Virus record (IMG/VR): IMGVR_UViG_3300010153_000008 | Coordinates: 1-55,354 of that record | Origin: a virus | Strand: one strand, 5' to 3' | Length of the DNA: 55,354 bases | Shown here: positions 1 through 9,103 of the stretch, one piece after another | How the letters are laid out: each line of letters begins with the position of its first letter | How positions within the stretch are numbered: the stretch's first letter is position 1 | Translations under genes and position numbers: made by a program | The notes under the pieces: generated by a model | The model's input: the letters and a program-made list of their open reading frames with translations, nothing else | The model's database searches: none | Told to the model about the DNA's origin: nothing

Positions 1-168
1 GCCGTTGAACTGGACATCCACATAGTCGTACCAGTTGCTTGTACCCAGCGAGGAGCGGGCCGAGATGGTCAAATACAGGTGGTCGTAGGACGACGGGATG
101 GTTGCCGAAGTCCATGACGCTGCAGCGCCTGTGAGTTCTTCGTGGTCGATAACAGTGAAAGCAGCCAT
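1..168 (-). CDS. Partial minor structural/fibre protein, N-terminal 56 codons
   Basis: The gene starts at ATG 168 and runs off the left edge after exactly 56 codons. Its residues align with the first 56 of the next gene upstream (168..683): both end this stretch with an FNG motif after an SIP/TIP...YxHL pattern, so they are paralogues. The start overlaps the upstream stop as TGATG, indicating translational coupling. It is probably a distal tail or fibre component, by position after the tail genes (inference). The 37-codon fragment at the right edge (55239..55354) looks like the C-terminal part of the same kind of protein; about 77 residues would be missing between them. Confidence 0.8.
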   Translation of the reverse strand, partial: MAAFTVIDHEELTGAAASWTSATIPSSYDHLYLTISARSSLGTSNWYDYVDVQFNG

Positions 169-683
169 CAGGAACTATTCAATCCGTAGAGGGTGAACTC
201 AGAACCACGCAGAAAGTTGCTGCCACCAGACTGGTCTATCAGGATCGTGTGTACCGCTGCGGTGTCATCCCACAGGCCCGAATCCACCGAAACGAGGTTG
301 GCCTCGTCCCCAATCCCTGAGAGTATTAAACAGGTCGTGTTCTTGTTCGTGTTCGCATAGTCCAAGATGTCCCACACCACCCCCCCGAAGAGGGTGGCAA
401 GGACGGCGTTCGCCCATCTCCCCGCATACATTTCAGAGTTCCCCGTAACGGCTTGGCCCAATGTGGTTGTGTCGTATCCCATCATTCGGTGAGCGGAGTA
501 GTTGGACCCCGTATCACCGTTGAATCGAATCGCACCGTAAGACGGCTGGGAAGCATGGGTGTAGTCAGTTTTGGCGTTGATGCGGAGTTGCAGATGCTCG
601 TACGTCGCAGGAATAGACGAGAACGTCACCGACGTAGCATTAGCCTCCAAATACGTTGTGGCGATTGCTTCGATCACAGCCAT
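168..683 (-). CDS. Minor structural/fibre family protein (171 aa)
   Basis: A complete member of a tandem family (1..168, 168..683, 683..1270 and the right-edge fragment). The sequence is Thr/Ser/Gly/Tyr-rich and probably all-beta, with a conserved N-terminal YxHLxL pattern, a central RFNGDTGSNYS motif and the C-terminal ending SEFTLYGL. Phage tail-associated proteins ending in FTLYG are common, but the exact role is not known; receptor-binding or fibre decoration is a guess from position. It is coupled to both neighbours by one-base overlaps of start and stop codons. Confidence 0.75.
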   Translation of the reverse strand: MAVIEAIATTYLEANATSVTFSSIPATYEHLQLRINAKTDYTHASQPSYGAIRFNGDTGSNYSAHRMMGYDTTTLGQAVTGNSEMYAGRWANAVLATLFGGVVWDILDYANTNKNTTCLILSGIGDEANLVSVDSGLWDDTAAVHTILIDQSGGSNFLRGSEFTLYGLNSS

Positions 684-1270
684 CAGGCCACCATCCTTGG
701 GAGGATGCCGAACAGGTCGATGCGGGTGCCGATAGCGAAAGTTTCACCTGACCCGATCATGTCGATTTCGGAGATCGGTGCTTGTGACTTCCAAGTAGTC
801 GCACTCAACCATGCTTGCCCGTTGCCGTCCATGTCGTTTGCGCTCTGGCTCACACTTGACTTGTATTTGCCGCTGTTGATGTCGAACAGATGAGACACGG
901 TGGCTGAGAAAACATTGGCGGTGTCACCGTTTCTTGGGGCGTAACCCAGATAAGCGGAGGTCGTAGTGCTTGCCGATTTGAAAATCGAAGGGGATGCCCC
1001 GTCGCAATACATGATTTGATATGCGTAGTTACTGGCGGTGTCGTTGTTGTATTGAGCGGCCAGATAGTCCCCGTAAGTGGCCCCAGTGGAGTACCGCACA
1101 TACGAGATAATGACCAGATCCATGTATTGCGACCAGTCTCCGACCTGACCGTCATCGGTGGATGTGAACGTGATCTCCGAAGCAGTACCCGTCAGCGTCG
1201 TGGACGCCAAAGCGACCCATGCCTCACCGTCCGTGAGAACACCATCAACGATGTATGCGGGATCAGCCAT
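683..1270 (-). CDS. Minor structural/fibre family protein (195 aa)
   Basis: A divergent paralogue of the 168..683 product. It shares the pattern of an early acidic beta region, YxxDLxxxSYVR, a central QYNNDTASNYAY segment matching the FNGDTGSNYS motif, and the C-terminal hydrophobic strand RIDLFGIL that replaces FTLYG. About 25 extra residues at the N-terminus include a DGVLTDGEAW segment. It follows the glycine-rich fibre gene directly with overlapping start and stop, so it is translated in the same late tail transcript. Function beyond tail-tip or fibre association is unknown. Confidence 0.72.
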   Translation of the reverse strand: MADPAYIVDGVLTDGEAWVALASTTLTGTASEITFTSTDDGQVGDWSQYMDLVIISYVRYSTGATYGDYLAAQYNNDTASNYAYQIMYCDGASPSIFKSASTTTSAYLGYAPRNGDTANVFSATVSHLFDINSGKYKSSVSQSANDMDGNGQAWLSATTWKSQAPISEIDMIGSGETFAIGTRIDLFGILPRMVA

Positions 1271-2235
1271 TAGACCGCATACCTGATGATGACAATGCCC
1301 GCAGCACCGCCGCCCGCCTGTCCACCAACGCTACCGTCGCCCCCCTTGCCGCCACCGCCGCCGCCCGTATTCGGAACGCCGCTGTGGGCAGGCTCTGTTG
1401 TTCTTGTTGCATCGCCGCCGCCACCCTGACCGCCGCCTTGTCGGTCGGTTCCTGAGCCGCCCCCGCCACCCGCATAAGTCGGTGTCGTTGCGGTAATCCC
1501 ATAACCTGCGGCACCAGCACCGCCGTCGCCTCCGTACTGGTTAGTCCCGCCGCCGTCGCTGCCCACACCCCCAGCGCCACCGCCTCCCCCAGCGGATTCT
1601 TTCGACACGTTATCGCCGCCGAGGCCACCGTCGTATCCTTGACGGGGCGGTCCTGCAACACCAGCCCCGCCAGCGTGTGTGGAATCTGCGGGACCGTTTG
1701 TGCCCCCGCCCCCGCCTGAACCGCCAGCCCCACCCGCATCGTAATCATGTCCACGACCACCACCCGTGCAGGTCACTCCTAAAGCGGAACTGTTAGAACC
1801 CGCAACACCCGCAGCGTCGTCACCGCCCGCTCCACCCGCACCAACAGTGATGGTGTACGGGCTGGAAGCCACATCGACGGTAACAGCCGTACTTGTCAAC
1901 AGGCCCCCAGCGCCGCCGCCACCAGCGTTGTAGGTGGCTGAGGCACGCCCGCCTCCACCGCCGCCGCCTGCGACAATCAGATAATCGACATCAGCCGAAC
2001 CGCTGGCAACATAGAACTTGCCTGAACCACGGAACGTATGAACCCGATACGTCGTACCAGAATCCTCATACTGCGTGATGATCCCACCGAACGCCGTCAT
2101 AGGCGCAGCACCACCGAACAGGCCACCATTTAGCCAAGTAGACGTAGCCGTCGAAGGCCACGCCTTAGGCGTACTCCTGTTCCCCCGCCAGTTAGAAACA
2201 GCGGTGGACGGGTTCGTCCGGTCCTGACGGAACAT
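1270..2235 (-). CDS. Glycine-rich tail fibre / adhesin-like protein (321 aa)
   Basis: The N-terminal 90 or so residues are a mixed region containing TYRVHTFRGSGKFYV and the strand VDYLIVAGGGGGGG, a combination typical of glycine-rich phage fibre tips. The remaining 220 residues are dominated by Gly runs with Ala, Ser, Asn and Asp, and the chain closes with the strand GIVIIRYAV. Glycine-rich domains of this kind form polyglycine-II helix sandwiches in some phage adhesins (known for T-even gp38), so receptor contact is a reasonable inference. A compositional shadow on the opposite strand was ignored. Confidence 0.8.
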   Translation of the reverse strand: MFRQDRTNPSTAVSNWRGNRSTPKAWPSTATSTWLNGGLFGGAAPMTAFGGIITQYEDSGTTYRVHTFRGSGKFYVASGSADVDYLIVAGGGGGGGRASATYNAGGGGAGGLLTSTAVTVDVASSPYTITVGAGGAGGDDAAGVAGSNSSALGVTCTGGGRGHDYDAGGAGGSGGGGGTNGPADSTHAGGAGVAGPPRQGYDGGLGGDNVSKESAGGGGGAGGVGSDGGGTNQYGGDGGAGAAGYGITATTPTYAGGGGGSGTDRQGGGQGGGGDATRTTEPAHSGVPNTGGGGGGKGGDGSVGGQAGGGAAGIVIIRYAV

Positions 2236-2238
2236 CTA

Positions 2239-2604
2239 TCAGGCGGTGATCTGGTTGACGTAGCCGTGAAGCGTGATGACGTTCGTCGTTCCAGCGAACG
2301 CCTTGACGATCAGCGCCGTCGAAGCGTTCCCCTTCAAGAGCAGCCCGGGCGCGACCAGAACCAGCCCGGCCTCCGTACCGATCGTCACTTCGATCAGATC
2401 GTTCGGCGACGTTGTGCCACCCCACTCCAATGTCAACTTGACATCAGCCGAGTGAGTGTTCATCGCGTACAACCAAATCTCGTCATACGTCGTCGCGGTG
2501 CCTGACCCGGTGTGGATCGTGGTCCCGGCGCTGCTGGTCGCAGCGACAAGCACCGCCCGCCCGTCCGTTGACCCTGACAGTTTGGTCTTTGCAAATGTTG
2601 CCAT
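2239..2604 (-). CDS. Small beta-rich tail structural protein (121 aa)
   Basis: A 121-residue protein with a regular alternating hydrophobic pattern (AVLVAATS, DEIWLYAMNT, DVKLTLEWGG, AGLVLVAPGLLLKG, ALIVKAFAG, VITLHGYVNQI) suggesting a beta-sandwich. The 96-residue product at 54540..54830 has a similar layout (LVVSSTAVPL, PIRVRWG, SVLEVF, DIKFIRTG, TIFVTYFG), so these may be distant paralogues. It lies between the fibre-repeat protein and the glycine-rich fibre, on the same late transcript, with a good GGAG upstream of ATG 2604. Function is unassigned; probably fibre or tip assembly. Confidence 0.72.
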   Translation of the reverse strand: MATFAKTKLSGSTDGRAVLVAATSSAGTTIHTGSGTATTYDEIWLYAMNTHSADVKLTLEWGGTTSPNDLIEVTIGTEAGLVLVAPGLLLKGNASTALIVKAFAGTTNVITLHGYVNQITA

Positions 2605-2613
2605 GTTGTTCTC

Positions 2614-3375
2614 CTAACCAGAGAATACTTGTCCGGCGAGAACGATGTTTGCATCCGTCCACGCTGTTGCTGGTGCGCTGTCTAAAGTGAGTGTCCCGAT
2701 CGTAGCCGTATCGGTCACGGACAGATTGCCGTCATCGACTACGAGGGCATCCTGTCCGTCGGTGCCAGTAATGGTGAGAGATTCTGCACTTGAGTCCCAA
2801 ACGCATTTATCTCCCGCCGTGTCTGAGAAAAGCGTTACGTCAACTCCCGACCCGTCAGAGCCGAAGGCCACAGCGGCGTCGATAGCGAGGTTCAACGTGG
2901 CTGCCCCGCTCGTCGCACCGCCCGACAGGTTCGTTCCCGCCACGACCGAAGTGATGTCACCCGCTGACACGACATCGGAGATCAACGCCTTCTTCGTAGC
3001 GTTGGAATCGTCAACGTCTGAGATCAGCATGTAGTCCGAGGTCGTCGCCGTCGCTGAGGTCGCCCCGTTCACATCCACGTTCACCGTGACCGTGCCCGAA
3101 GTCCCACCACCCGACAAGGCCGTACCCGCCGTGACACCTGTGATGTCTCCGGCGAGATCAACCGCAACCCAAGAGGAACCGTTGTAATACGACAACGTGT
3201 CAGCCGGAGTCGTCGTCGTGTACGCGAACATTCCATCGCTGGGGCTGGTCAGCGCAGCGTCACGGGCCGTAGCCGTAGCGAACACCATGATGCTCTGTTG
3301 CATGACGTAGGTGTTCAGGTCCGATGCCGTTAGGACATCGCCTGTGCTCCATGTCTTGAAGCCTGCTCCGGCCAT
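2614..3375 (-). CDS. Tail fibre-like protein with GDIT/SGGGTSG repeats (253 aa)
   Basis: Two copies of a module with a GDIT(G/S)V(T/V)AGT(A/N)LSGG(G/A)TSG core are separated by a DxDDSNATKKALISDVVSAGDIT connector. This type of repeat occurs in trimeric phage fibre shafts. The N-terminus (KTWSTGDVLTASDLNTYVMQQ) is the typical entry region of such fibres. The C-terminal 70 residues are less repetitive and end AWTDANIVLAGQVFSG. A shorter protein with the same repeats sits at 54180..54530 near the other edge of the window. A well-placed AGGAGG-like sequence precedes ATG 3375. Confidence 0.82.
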   Translation of the reverse strand: MAGAGFKTWSTGDVLTASDLNTYVMQQSIMVFATATARDAALTSPSDGMFAYTTTTPADTLSYYNGSSWVAVDLAGDITGVTAGTALSGGGTSGTVTVNVDVNGATSATATTSDYMLISDVDDSNATKKALISDVVSAGDITSVVAGTNLSGGATSGAATLNLAIDAAVAFGSDGSGVDVTLFSDTAGDKCVWDSSAESLTITGTDGQDALVVDDGNLSVTDTATIGTLTLDSAPATAWTDANIVLAGQVFSG

Positions 3376-3403
3376 TAGTGCCTCCTGTCGGCTGAGACTA
3401 TCA

Positions 3404-4639
3404 TCAGTACGAAAGCGCCGAGGTGCCTAGCACCCCTGAGGTCGCGCTGTCCAAGATGAACCCATCAAGGATCTTCTCTGCGGTCTGGAACGTCGTTTTC
3501 CACGACGACGGGGTGATCGTATGTTCGATGCCCTGAACGGACAGGGTGCGGGTCACCGTGCCGCCGCCCGGCTGCGTTCGGGTGACCTGAATCGGGTCGA
3601 ACAGTTCGGTGTCCAACGCGGCGATCACCCGTGCGCTCGTGTCCTGATAGGCGTCAATCGTGATACTGCCGATGCGAAGTTCGGGGTCTTTGCGCTCGTT
3701 CAGGATCGCCTTGGCTTGAAGTAACGCATCTGCGTCGGAGTCCATGAGTAGCCCGGTGCGGGACAGGTCACGAAGGAAGAACGAGTTGATCGAATCCGTG
3801 TCGCTGACATTCTGGGCGCTGCCCCCGGTGCGCTGAACCGTGACATCGTTAGCGAGGATCGTGTCGTCAATGTCGAAGTCGATTGACTCGTAGTAGATCC
3901 CCGACCCGGTGTCTACATACACCGTCGGTGACGCAGCGTGCGCTTTCACGATCGCGTTGCGGTCCATGAACTTGAGGACACCGTTCGTCTTGGTGAAGAA
4001 CGCCCCCAACTCCGTGTCGGTGATTGTCTGGCACGCCGTCAACGTGTCGCGTGTCGTACCGGGGTCCGCTTGACAGGTTGTGAGGCCCGTTGAGAAGTCT
4101 CGGCTGGATGTCGGCCAACTGATCTCGTCCAGTATCTCCCCGAGCCGAATGCCGGTCGTGTCGCCCGCCGATGACCCGGCCACGTTCGTCACGTTCGTCA
4201 GGTTCAGGATGCGGAACGCATCGGTCGCTACGAGGGTCACGAACGCAGCGTTCTCACCGGGCGTGTATGTGTAGTCCCACTCGTCAATGAACCCCGAGTA
4301 AAGCGTGTAAAGCGTCCCCGAGTAGGTGGCGGTGACTTTCAACTGGCGCATCGGGAGGATCTTGTCGGCGTAGGTGCCGTTGTCAGGATCAAAGACCCCC
4401 GTTGTGTCCGTGAACGTCACCGTCGAACGGCCTGCCTCATGGCGGTCAAGGATTCGATCTCTGCCTCTAGCAATGTTCACCGTGTTCACGAGGCTCGTGA
4501 TGTCCACCGGGAGGGTCGCCGCATCCGACAGAACACCCGTACCCAACGGAGACGCAGCGTCACCAAGCACAAGGTCAACACCGAACGACGGCGACGCCGT
4601 GAACCGAACCGACACAGCCAGCGTCGCAGCAGCAGCCAT
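3404..4639 (-). CDS. Distal tail / minor tail protein (411 aa)
   Basis: Directly downstream of the tape measure gene, where siphophages encode the distal tail and baseplate hub proteins. Residues about 50-120 contain GRDRILDRHEAGRSTVTFTDTTGVFDP followed by GTLYTLYSGFIDEWDYTY, a pattern seen in actinophage minor tail proteins. The C-terminal half has LARDDIxxxD-like beta repeats, RIGSITIDAYQD and a final strand IEHTITPSSWKTTF. No peptidase motif was recognised. The start overlaps the stop of the tape measure gene (TAATG), so the two are coupled. Confidence 0.78.
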   Translation of the reverse strand: MAAAATLAVSVRFTASPSFGVDLVLGDAASPLGTGVLSDAATLPVDITSLVNTVNIARGRDRILDRHEAGRSTVTFTDTTGVFDPDNGTYADKILPMRQLKVTATYSGTLYTLYSGFIDEWDYTYTPGENAAFVTLVATDAFRILNLTNVTNVAGSSAGDTTGIRLGEILDEISWPTSSRDFSTGLTTCQADPGTTRDTLTACQTITDTELGAFFTKTNGVLKFMDRNAIVKAHAASPTVYVDTGSGIYYESIDFDIDDTILANDVTVQRTGGSAQNVSDTDSINSFFLRDLSRTGLLMDSDADALLQAKAILNERKDPELRIGSITIDAYQDTSARVIAALDTELFDPIQVTRTQPGGGTVTRTLSVQGIEHTITPSSWKTTFQTAEKILDGFILDSATSGVLGTSALSY

Positions 4640-7600
4640 TACAACACCACCGCCCTACCGGCCTGCTGCGACCTGAGAAGCCCCCGTCGGATCGACTCCA
4701 CAAGGTCACGTTCCGACGCCACCGACCCTTCGACGTTGACAGTGATGTACGTCGCACCGCCACGCGGTGAGATCGTTTCTCCGGCGTGGACGTTGACCAG
4801 ACCGGCGCTCTTGACGAAGCCACCCTTGGCAGCAGAAGGGACGCCGAACATATCTTCCAAAATCTTGGCCGCATCATCCGCACCCAACTCCCCAGCGCCA
4901 AAAGCCGAGAAGGCACCAACCCCCAACGCAACCTCATTGACGGCGTTGAGGATGGCGTTCTTCCCGATGGCGTCTTGACCGGCGTAGTGGGCCGACTGCT
5001 GGATGTCGGAGAACCAGTCTCGGTACTCCTTGGGCTGCTGGCTAAGTGTGTTCAACCATTCGGATTCCAGACCGATACCACCCTGCGAAGGCCCAGCAAA
5101 GTTAGTCGTTCCACCACCACCCGTAGCACCACCACCACCACCGGTAGTGCCACCGCCTGCGGTGGCTGCGTCGTTGATCTTGTCTTTGAGGTCGGCGAAA
5201 GCGCCGCCTGCGTCATAGATCAGGTCGGTCAACTCACGCCAAAGGTCGTTCTGCGCTGACTGTGCTGCGTTGACTTCATCTTGGACACGCTGCAACCGAA
5301 CCTCAGCGTATTCCTGCTGCTGGGTTGCCGCTTCCAGAGCCGACTGCGCTTCCGTTTGCCGTGCCAGAGCGGCGGTCTTCTCTTCCTCAGCGTCCGTCAA
5401 CGCCTTCGTGATCTGCGCCCTTTCCGTATCCAGCGCAGCGGATTCCTCACCCAACTTGAGGAGGTCATCTTCCAACCCTGCCTCAACCACCCTGATGCGG
5501 TTCAGTTCCTTCGTTCGGGCAGACTCAAAGTCTGTCGCCTCAGCCTCAGCCAACTTCGCCAACCGCAGATCCTCGGTAGCGATCGCCAACTTGAGGCTGA
5601 TGTTCTCCTGTTCCTTCTGCAACACCGCGGCCTCGGTACGCACCTCGTTGAGTGCCCTCTGCGCGGCTCGTAGTTCGTCAGATCCGCTGCGGGCCTCAGC
5701 CATCGCCCGGTCGTAGTCCTGCGTCGCCGACATGAGAGCAAGGACATCGACTTCGCCGTCCTCGTACTCCTGTTCGACCTTCCGCAACTGGGCTTCCAAC
5801 CGTTGCAGCGTTTTGGCTTCCCTGACAGTCAGGTCCATCAACCCGGCGTCCTCACCAGAGATGAGGTTCATGTCGATAAGCGCCTGCTCAACATCGTTGA
5901 TGGCTGCCTGCTGTGTCTGCAACGCAGCGACGTTCGCTTCGGCGCTCGTTACGTCAACTACCGCGTCGCGGGTGCCTTCCAGTTCCTTGACCTTTTCGGC
6001 CAGTGTGATCGTCGCCAGTTTCGCTTTGTTGAGGTTGTGGGCCAGCGACGCCGCGAACTCTGTGTTGTCCAACGCGTACTTGGCACGTTCCGCATCCAAC
6101 GCGGTGATCTCCGCGGTGACATCGGCTATCTCATCAACAATGGCTAGTTGCCGGGCGACAATCTCAACGTCGCGGGCATCAAGGGCGGCGATCTCTTCCT
6201 TGAGACGCAACTGGTCGCTGATCGCTTCGTCACGGTCCCGTTCAGCGTCGGCGATGTGACGAACAGTGTCAGCGACATCTTGGTGGGCGTCACGCAGGTC
6301 GTTGGCGAGTCGCAGGGCGTCACGTTCAAGGTCGGCTTGTTCCTGCAACAAGCGGATACGTTCATTTTCGGCGTCGATCACAGCCTGAGCCGCGTCGGCT
6401 ACCCCCTTGCGGTAAGTGGCCTCCCTTGCTGTTTCTCTCCCCGCCTTGAAGTCAGCCCCCATCGAATACAACTTGGCGTCACCCGCATCCGAGTACGCCT
6501 GAGCAACCCCACGCACCTCGGCTGCTTCTGCCGCTGCCGCTTCGGCAGCCTCAGTCATTCCCGAAGCCAGCATCGTGACGACGCCAACCGCCCGCTGCCG
6601 AACCACGTTCGCTTCACGGGTGGCAAGAACGTCGTCCCAAGTCCGTTCGGTTTCTTCCTCTACAGCAGCAGCCACCCCCAACCCGGCTTCACGCAACCGG
6701 TTTTCCACACCAACAGCCTGATCCTGAGCAGCGGCGAGTTCTTCCGTGATTGCTGTCAGTCGCGCCTGCCGCGTCTCCAACGACCGGGTGTAAGCGATCA
6801 CCATTTCCAACGCCTCTGCGTGCTTGCCCTCAGCAACAAGGTTGTCAACGGTTGCCCTCTGGCCTGCGTTCAGGGCGTCCGAGTAAGCAAGCACATTCGC
6901 GGCGCTCTCGAAGTATTGCTCGGCAGTCTTCTCCTGAGCCGCCCGATCGTCGTCGTAGGCGTCAGCGGTCTTATCCAACGAAATCAGGATGTTCTTGAGA
7001 CCTTGGTTGGAAAGTTTGCCCTGTCGCATCGCTTCGATTACTGCGTCGGTGTCTTCACCTAGGACATCCCGGTGGGCTTCCAAAACCCTGATGTTGTTTT
7101 CCTCATGGCCCTTCATGGTGACGATCGACCCGGCGAGGTCTTGGTAGGCGTCGGACCCTGCCGCGGTCATCGCGTTGTGGTGTTCCATGTCGGTGATGTA
7201 GGTATCGAAGACGGCTTTGACATCCCGACCGATGAGTTCCTGCATCAACACCATGCGCCCGTTGAACTGCTCAACCTCTTCGTCGGCGTCTCCGGTTACG
7301 TCAGCGAGTGCTTTGAGGCGTGCCGTCAACTCGTCAACATCGGTGGTGAGGATCGTGGATGCTTCACCCGTGTCGATCATTTCTTCGCGCAGCAACTTCA
7401 TGCGGTCCTGATCGCGTTGCGCTTCCTCACGGTTCGCTTTCAACGCCAAGAACAAGCCGCCACCGATAATCGCTGCCGCCCCAACAGCGGCAAACCCGAG
7501 GCCACCTGTAGACATCCCCAGTTTCGCAGCGAGCGTGCCAATGCCCTTCGCCATGCCGCCGCCGCCGGTAATCATCCCGGTGACACCATCACCAACCTTC

Positions 7601-8832
7601 TTCAACGCCCCAAGGCCACGGGCGACGCTGCCGATCCCTATGAGCGCCGGGCCAGCAGCCGCGGCTATCCCCGTAAGGGCAATCACCATCTTCTGCATGA
7701 ACGGCGACAGGTTGTTGAACTTGTCAGCGAGATCCTTGATGAACGCAGCCAACTTCTGGATCAACGGAACGACTATCGGGATCAACTTCTGCCCGAGGTC
7801 GATCATCACGATTTTCAGGTCGTTCATCGCCTGTTGCATCTTGAACCCGGCGGTGTCCTCAACCGCTGCCATGCCCCGATTCAACGTCCCCGCCGAACGG
7901 GTCATCTCGTCCATGACACCAGCAGCCTCAGCAGCAGCCGTCCCGGTCAACTGGAGCGCACCCGCTAACGCCTCGGAGTCCTCAAAGACGGCCCCCATTT
8001 CCTTGCCGTTGGCTTCCAACTGGGTACGCATATCCATCAGAGCGCCCAACAGGTCTTCATCGGCTGCCGACCGGAGGTCTTCGACACTCAGGCCGACATC
8101 TTCAAGCGTTTGGCGTGCCATCTGAGACGGCTTGATGAGGGTACGAAGGATGCCCCGCAACGAACTCGTTGACTGCGAAGCGTTACCTGACGCTCTGGTC
8201 AGGAAAGCCAACCCGCCACCAACCTGATCGAACGAGATACCCAACTCGGCTGCCATCGGGATCAAGCGACCAAACTGTGGGGCGAGGTCTTCGGCAGATG
8301 CCTTGCCCTGCTCAACGGTCTTGGCGAGAACGTCGGTGGCTTCGGCTGCGGAGATGTTCGCCGCCCCGTAGCCGTTGATAGCGTTCGTGACCGCATCAGC
8401 GATCACCTCGGCGTCGCCCATCCCGATCGCTGCGGCTTTCGCTGAGGCTTCCAACGCCTCAACTGCGGTTGCCCCCCGGAGGCCAGCCGAAGTGATGAAG
8501 AACATTGCGTCGGCAAGTTCCCTCGGTGCCTGCGCTGTTTCCCCCGCCAACCGCAGGACATCTTGCTCAAAGCCCTTGACGGTCTCAGCGGACAAGCCGA
8601 CCATGCTTTGGATCTTCGTCATCGAAGTCTCAAAGTCGGACGCTGCTTTGATGGCCCCCGCTGCCGCGCCCGCAATGGGCATCGTCAACGCCATCGTCAT
8701 CTTCGTTCCGGCCTTCTGGGCCGACGTACCAAACTTGGTGAGTTTGGACTCAGATTCTTTCAGCGCGGAACTAAAGTTCTTCGCGTCAAGGCGAAGGCTG
8801 GCTACGAGTTCAGCAACCTTCGTCCCTGCCAT
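4639..8832 (-). CDS. Tape measure protein (1397 aa)
   Basis: The longest tail gene, placed after the frameshifted chaperone as usual. Residues about 40-260 match the TP901-type core (AGTKMTMALTMPIAGAAAGAIKAASDFETSMTKIQSMVG and the GxSFDQVGGGLAFLTR region). Hydrophobic segments near residues 375-400 and 445-465 could cross a membrane during DNA ejection. From about 480 to 1230 the chain is almost continuous coiled coil rich in Ala, Glu and Arg. A Gly/Thr linker (GGGTTGGGGG) then leads to a conserved end with GGFVKSAGLVNVHAGETISPRGGATYITVNVEG. At about 1.5 angstrom per residue, a rule known for tape measures, the tail would be near 200 nm. Confidence 0.95.
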   Translation of the reverse strand: MAGTKVAELVASLRLDAKNFSSALKESESKLTKFGTSAQKAGTKMTMALTMPIAGAAAGAIKAASDFETSMTKIQSMVGLSAETVKGFEQDVLRLAGETAQAPRELADAMFFITSAGLRGATAVEALEASAKAAAIGMGDAEVIADAVTNAINGYGAANISAAEATDVLAKTVEQGKASAEDLAPQFGRLIPMAAELGISFDQVGGGLAFLTRASGNASQSTSSLRGILRTLIKPSQMARQTLEDVGLSVEDLRSAADEDLLGALMDMRTQLEANGKEMGAVFEDSEALAGALQLTGTAAAEAAGVMDEMTRSAGTLNRGMAAVEDTAGFKMQQAMNDLKIVMIDLGQKLIPIVVPLIQKLAAFIKDLADKFNNLSPFMQKMVIALTGIAAAAGPALIGIGSVARGLGALKKVGDGVTGMITGGGGMAKGIGTLAAKLGMSTGGLGFAAVGAAAIIGGGLFLALKANREEAQRDQDRMKLLREEMIDTGEASTILTTDVDELTARLKALADVTGDADEEVEQFNGRMVLMQELIGRDVKAVFDTYITDMEHHNAMTAAGSDAYQDLAGSIVTMKGHEENNIRVLEAHRDVLGEDTDAVIEAMRQGKLSNQGLKNILISLDKTADAYDDDRAAQEKTAEQYFESAANVLAYSDALNAGQRATVDNLVAEGKHAEALEMVIAYTRSLETRQARLTAITEELAAAQDQAVGVENRLREAGLGVAAAVEEETERTWDDVLATREANVVRQRAVGVVTMLASGMTEAAEAAAAEAAEVRGVAQAYSDAGDAKLYSMGADFKAGRETAREATYRKGVADAAQAVIDAENERIRLLQEQADLERDALRLANDLRDAHQDVADTVRHIADAERDRDEAISDQLRLKEEIAALDARDVEIVARQLAIVDEIADVTAEITALDAERAKYALDNTEFAASLAHNLNKAKLATITLAEKVKELEGTRDAVVDVTSAEANVAALQTQQAAINDVEQALIDMNLISGEDAGLMDLTVREAKTLQRLEAQLRKVEQEYEDGEVDVLALMSATQDYDRAMAEARSGSDELRAAQRALNEVRTEAAVLQKEQENISLKLAIATEDLRLAKLAEAEATDFESARTKELNRIRVVEAGLEDDLLKLGEESAALDTERAQITKALTDAEEEKTAALARQTEAQSALEAATQQQEYAEVRLQRVQDEVNAAQSAQNDLWRELTDLIYDAGGAFADLKDKINDAATAGGGTTGGGGGATGGGGTTNFAGPSQGGIGLESEWLNTLSQQPKEYRDWFSDIQQSAHYAGQDAIGKNAILNAVNEVALGVGAFSAFGAGELGADDAAKILEDMFGVPSAAKGGFVKSAGLVNVHAGETISPRGGATYITVNVEGSVASERDLVESIRRGLLRSQQAGRAVVL

Positions 8833-8836
8833 GCCT

Positions 8837-9103
8837 CTACCGCCTCACTCTGGATCGGTTGCTCGCCATCTGGCGGCTCTGCTTCGATTCTTCCGCTTCG
8901 ATCTGAACCAACGCGACCCATTCCGTCATCTCAGCCGACGACATGCGATCTAGGAGTTCGCCTACCGTCATGCTGAGTTCACGGGCTAGTCGGAAGTAGA
9001 AGCGTCGCTCAGGGTTGAGTCGTCCACGGCTGTCGGGGAAGCCGAGGAATCTTTTCCCGCTTCGTCCACCGCCGTTTCTGACAATCCTGACGCCGCCATA
9101 CAA
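8837..9103 (-). CDS. Tail assembly chaperone, T-like part read by -1 frameshift
   Basis: This open frame overlaps the end of the 8986..9423 gene and has no credible start of its own. It lies in the -1 frame relative to that gene, and a canonical slippery heptamer GGGAAAA sits at 9052..9058 in the correct phase. Slippage would join 124 residues of the upstream product to 71 residues from here, giving a 195-residue G-T type fusion. The shifted part contains RFYFRLARELSMTVGELLDRMSSAEMTEWVAL, very like tail assembly chaperone T domains, and ends with a basic tail. Only the stretch from about 9052 to 8837 is expected to be translated. Confidence 0.82.
   Translation of the reverse strand: MYGGVRIVRNGGGRSGKRFLGFPDSRGRLNPERRFYFRLARELSMTVGELLDRMSSAEMTEWVALVQIEAEESKQSRQMASNRSRVRR

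Noticed and set aside
1263-1763. Alternative minus-strand and plus-strand frames in the glycine-rich fibre gene
   Set aside because: GC-rich glycine codons leave all frames open; only the Gly-rich frame has a sensible N-terminal domain and couples to its neighbours.
4575-4937. 120-codon minus-strand frame bridging tape measure end and distal tail start
   Set aside because: Overlaps two well-supported genes almost fully and has Trp/Arg/Cys-rich shadow composition.
6148-7968. Long plus-strand open frames (304 and 298 codons) inside the tape measure gene
   Set aside because: They are antisense to a continuous, well-conserved coiled-coil tape measure frame, have biased Val/Leu/Arg composition and no ribosome site; shadows of the real gene.
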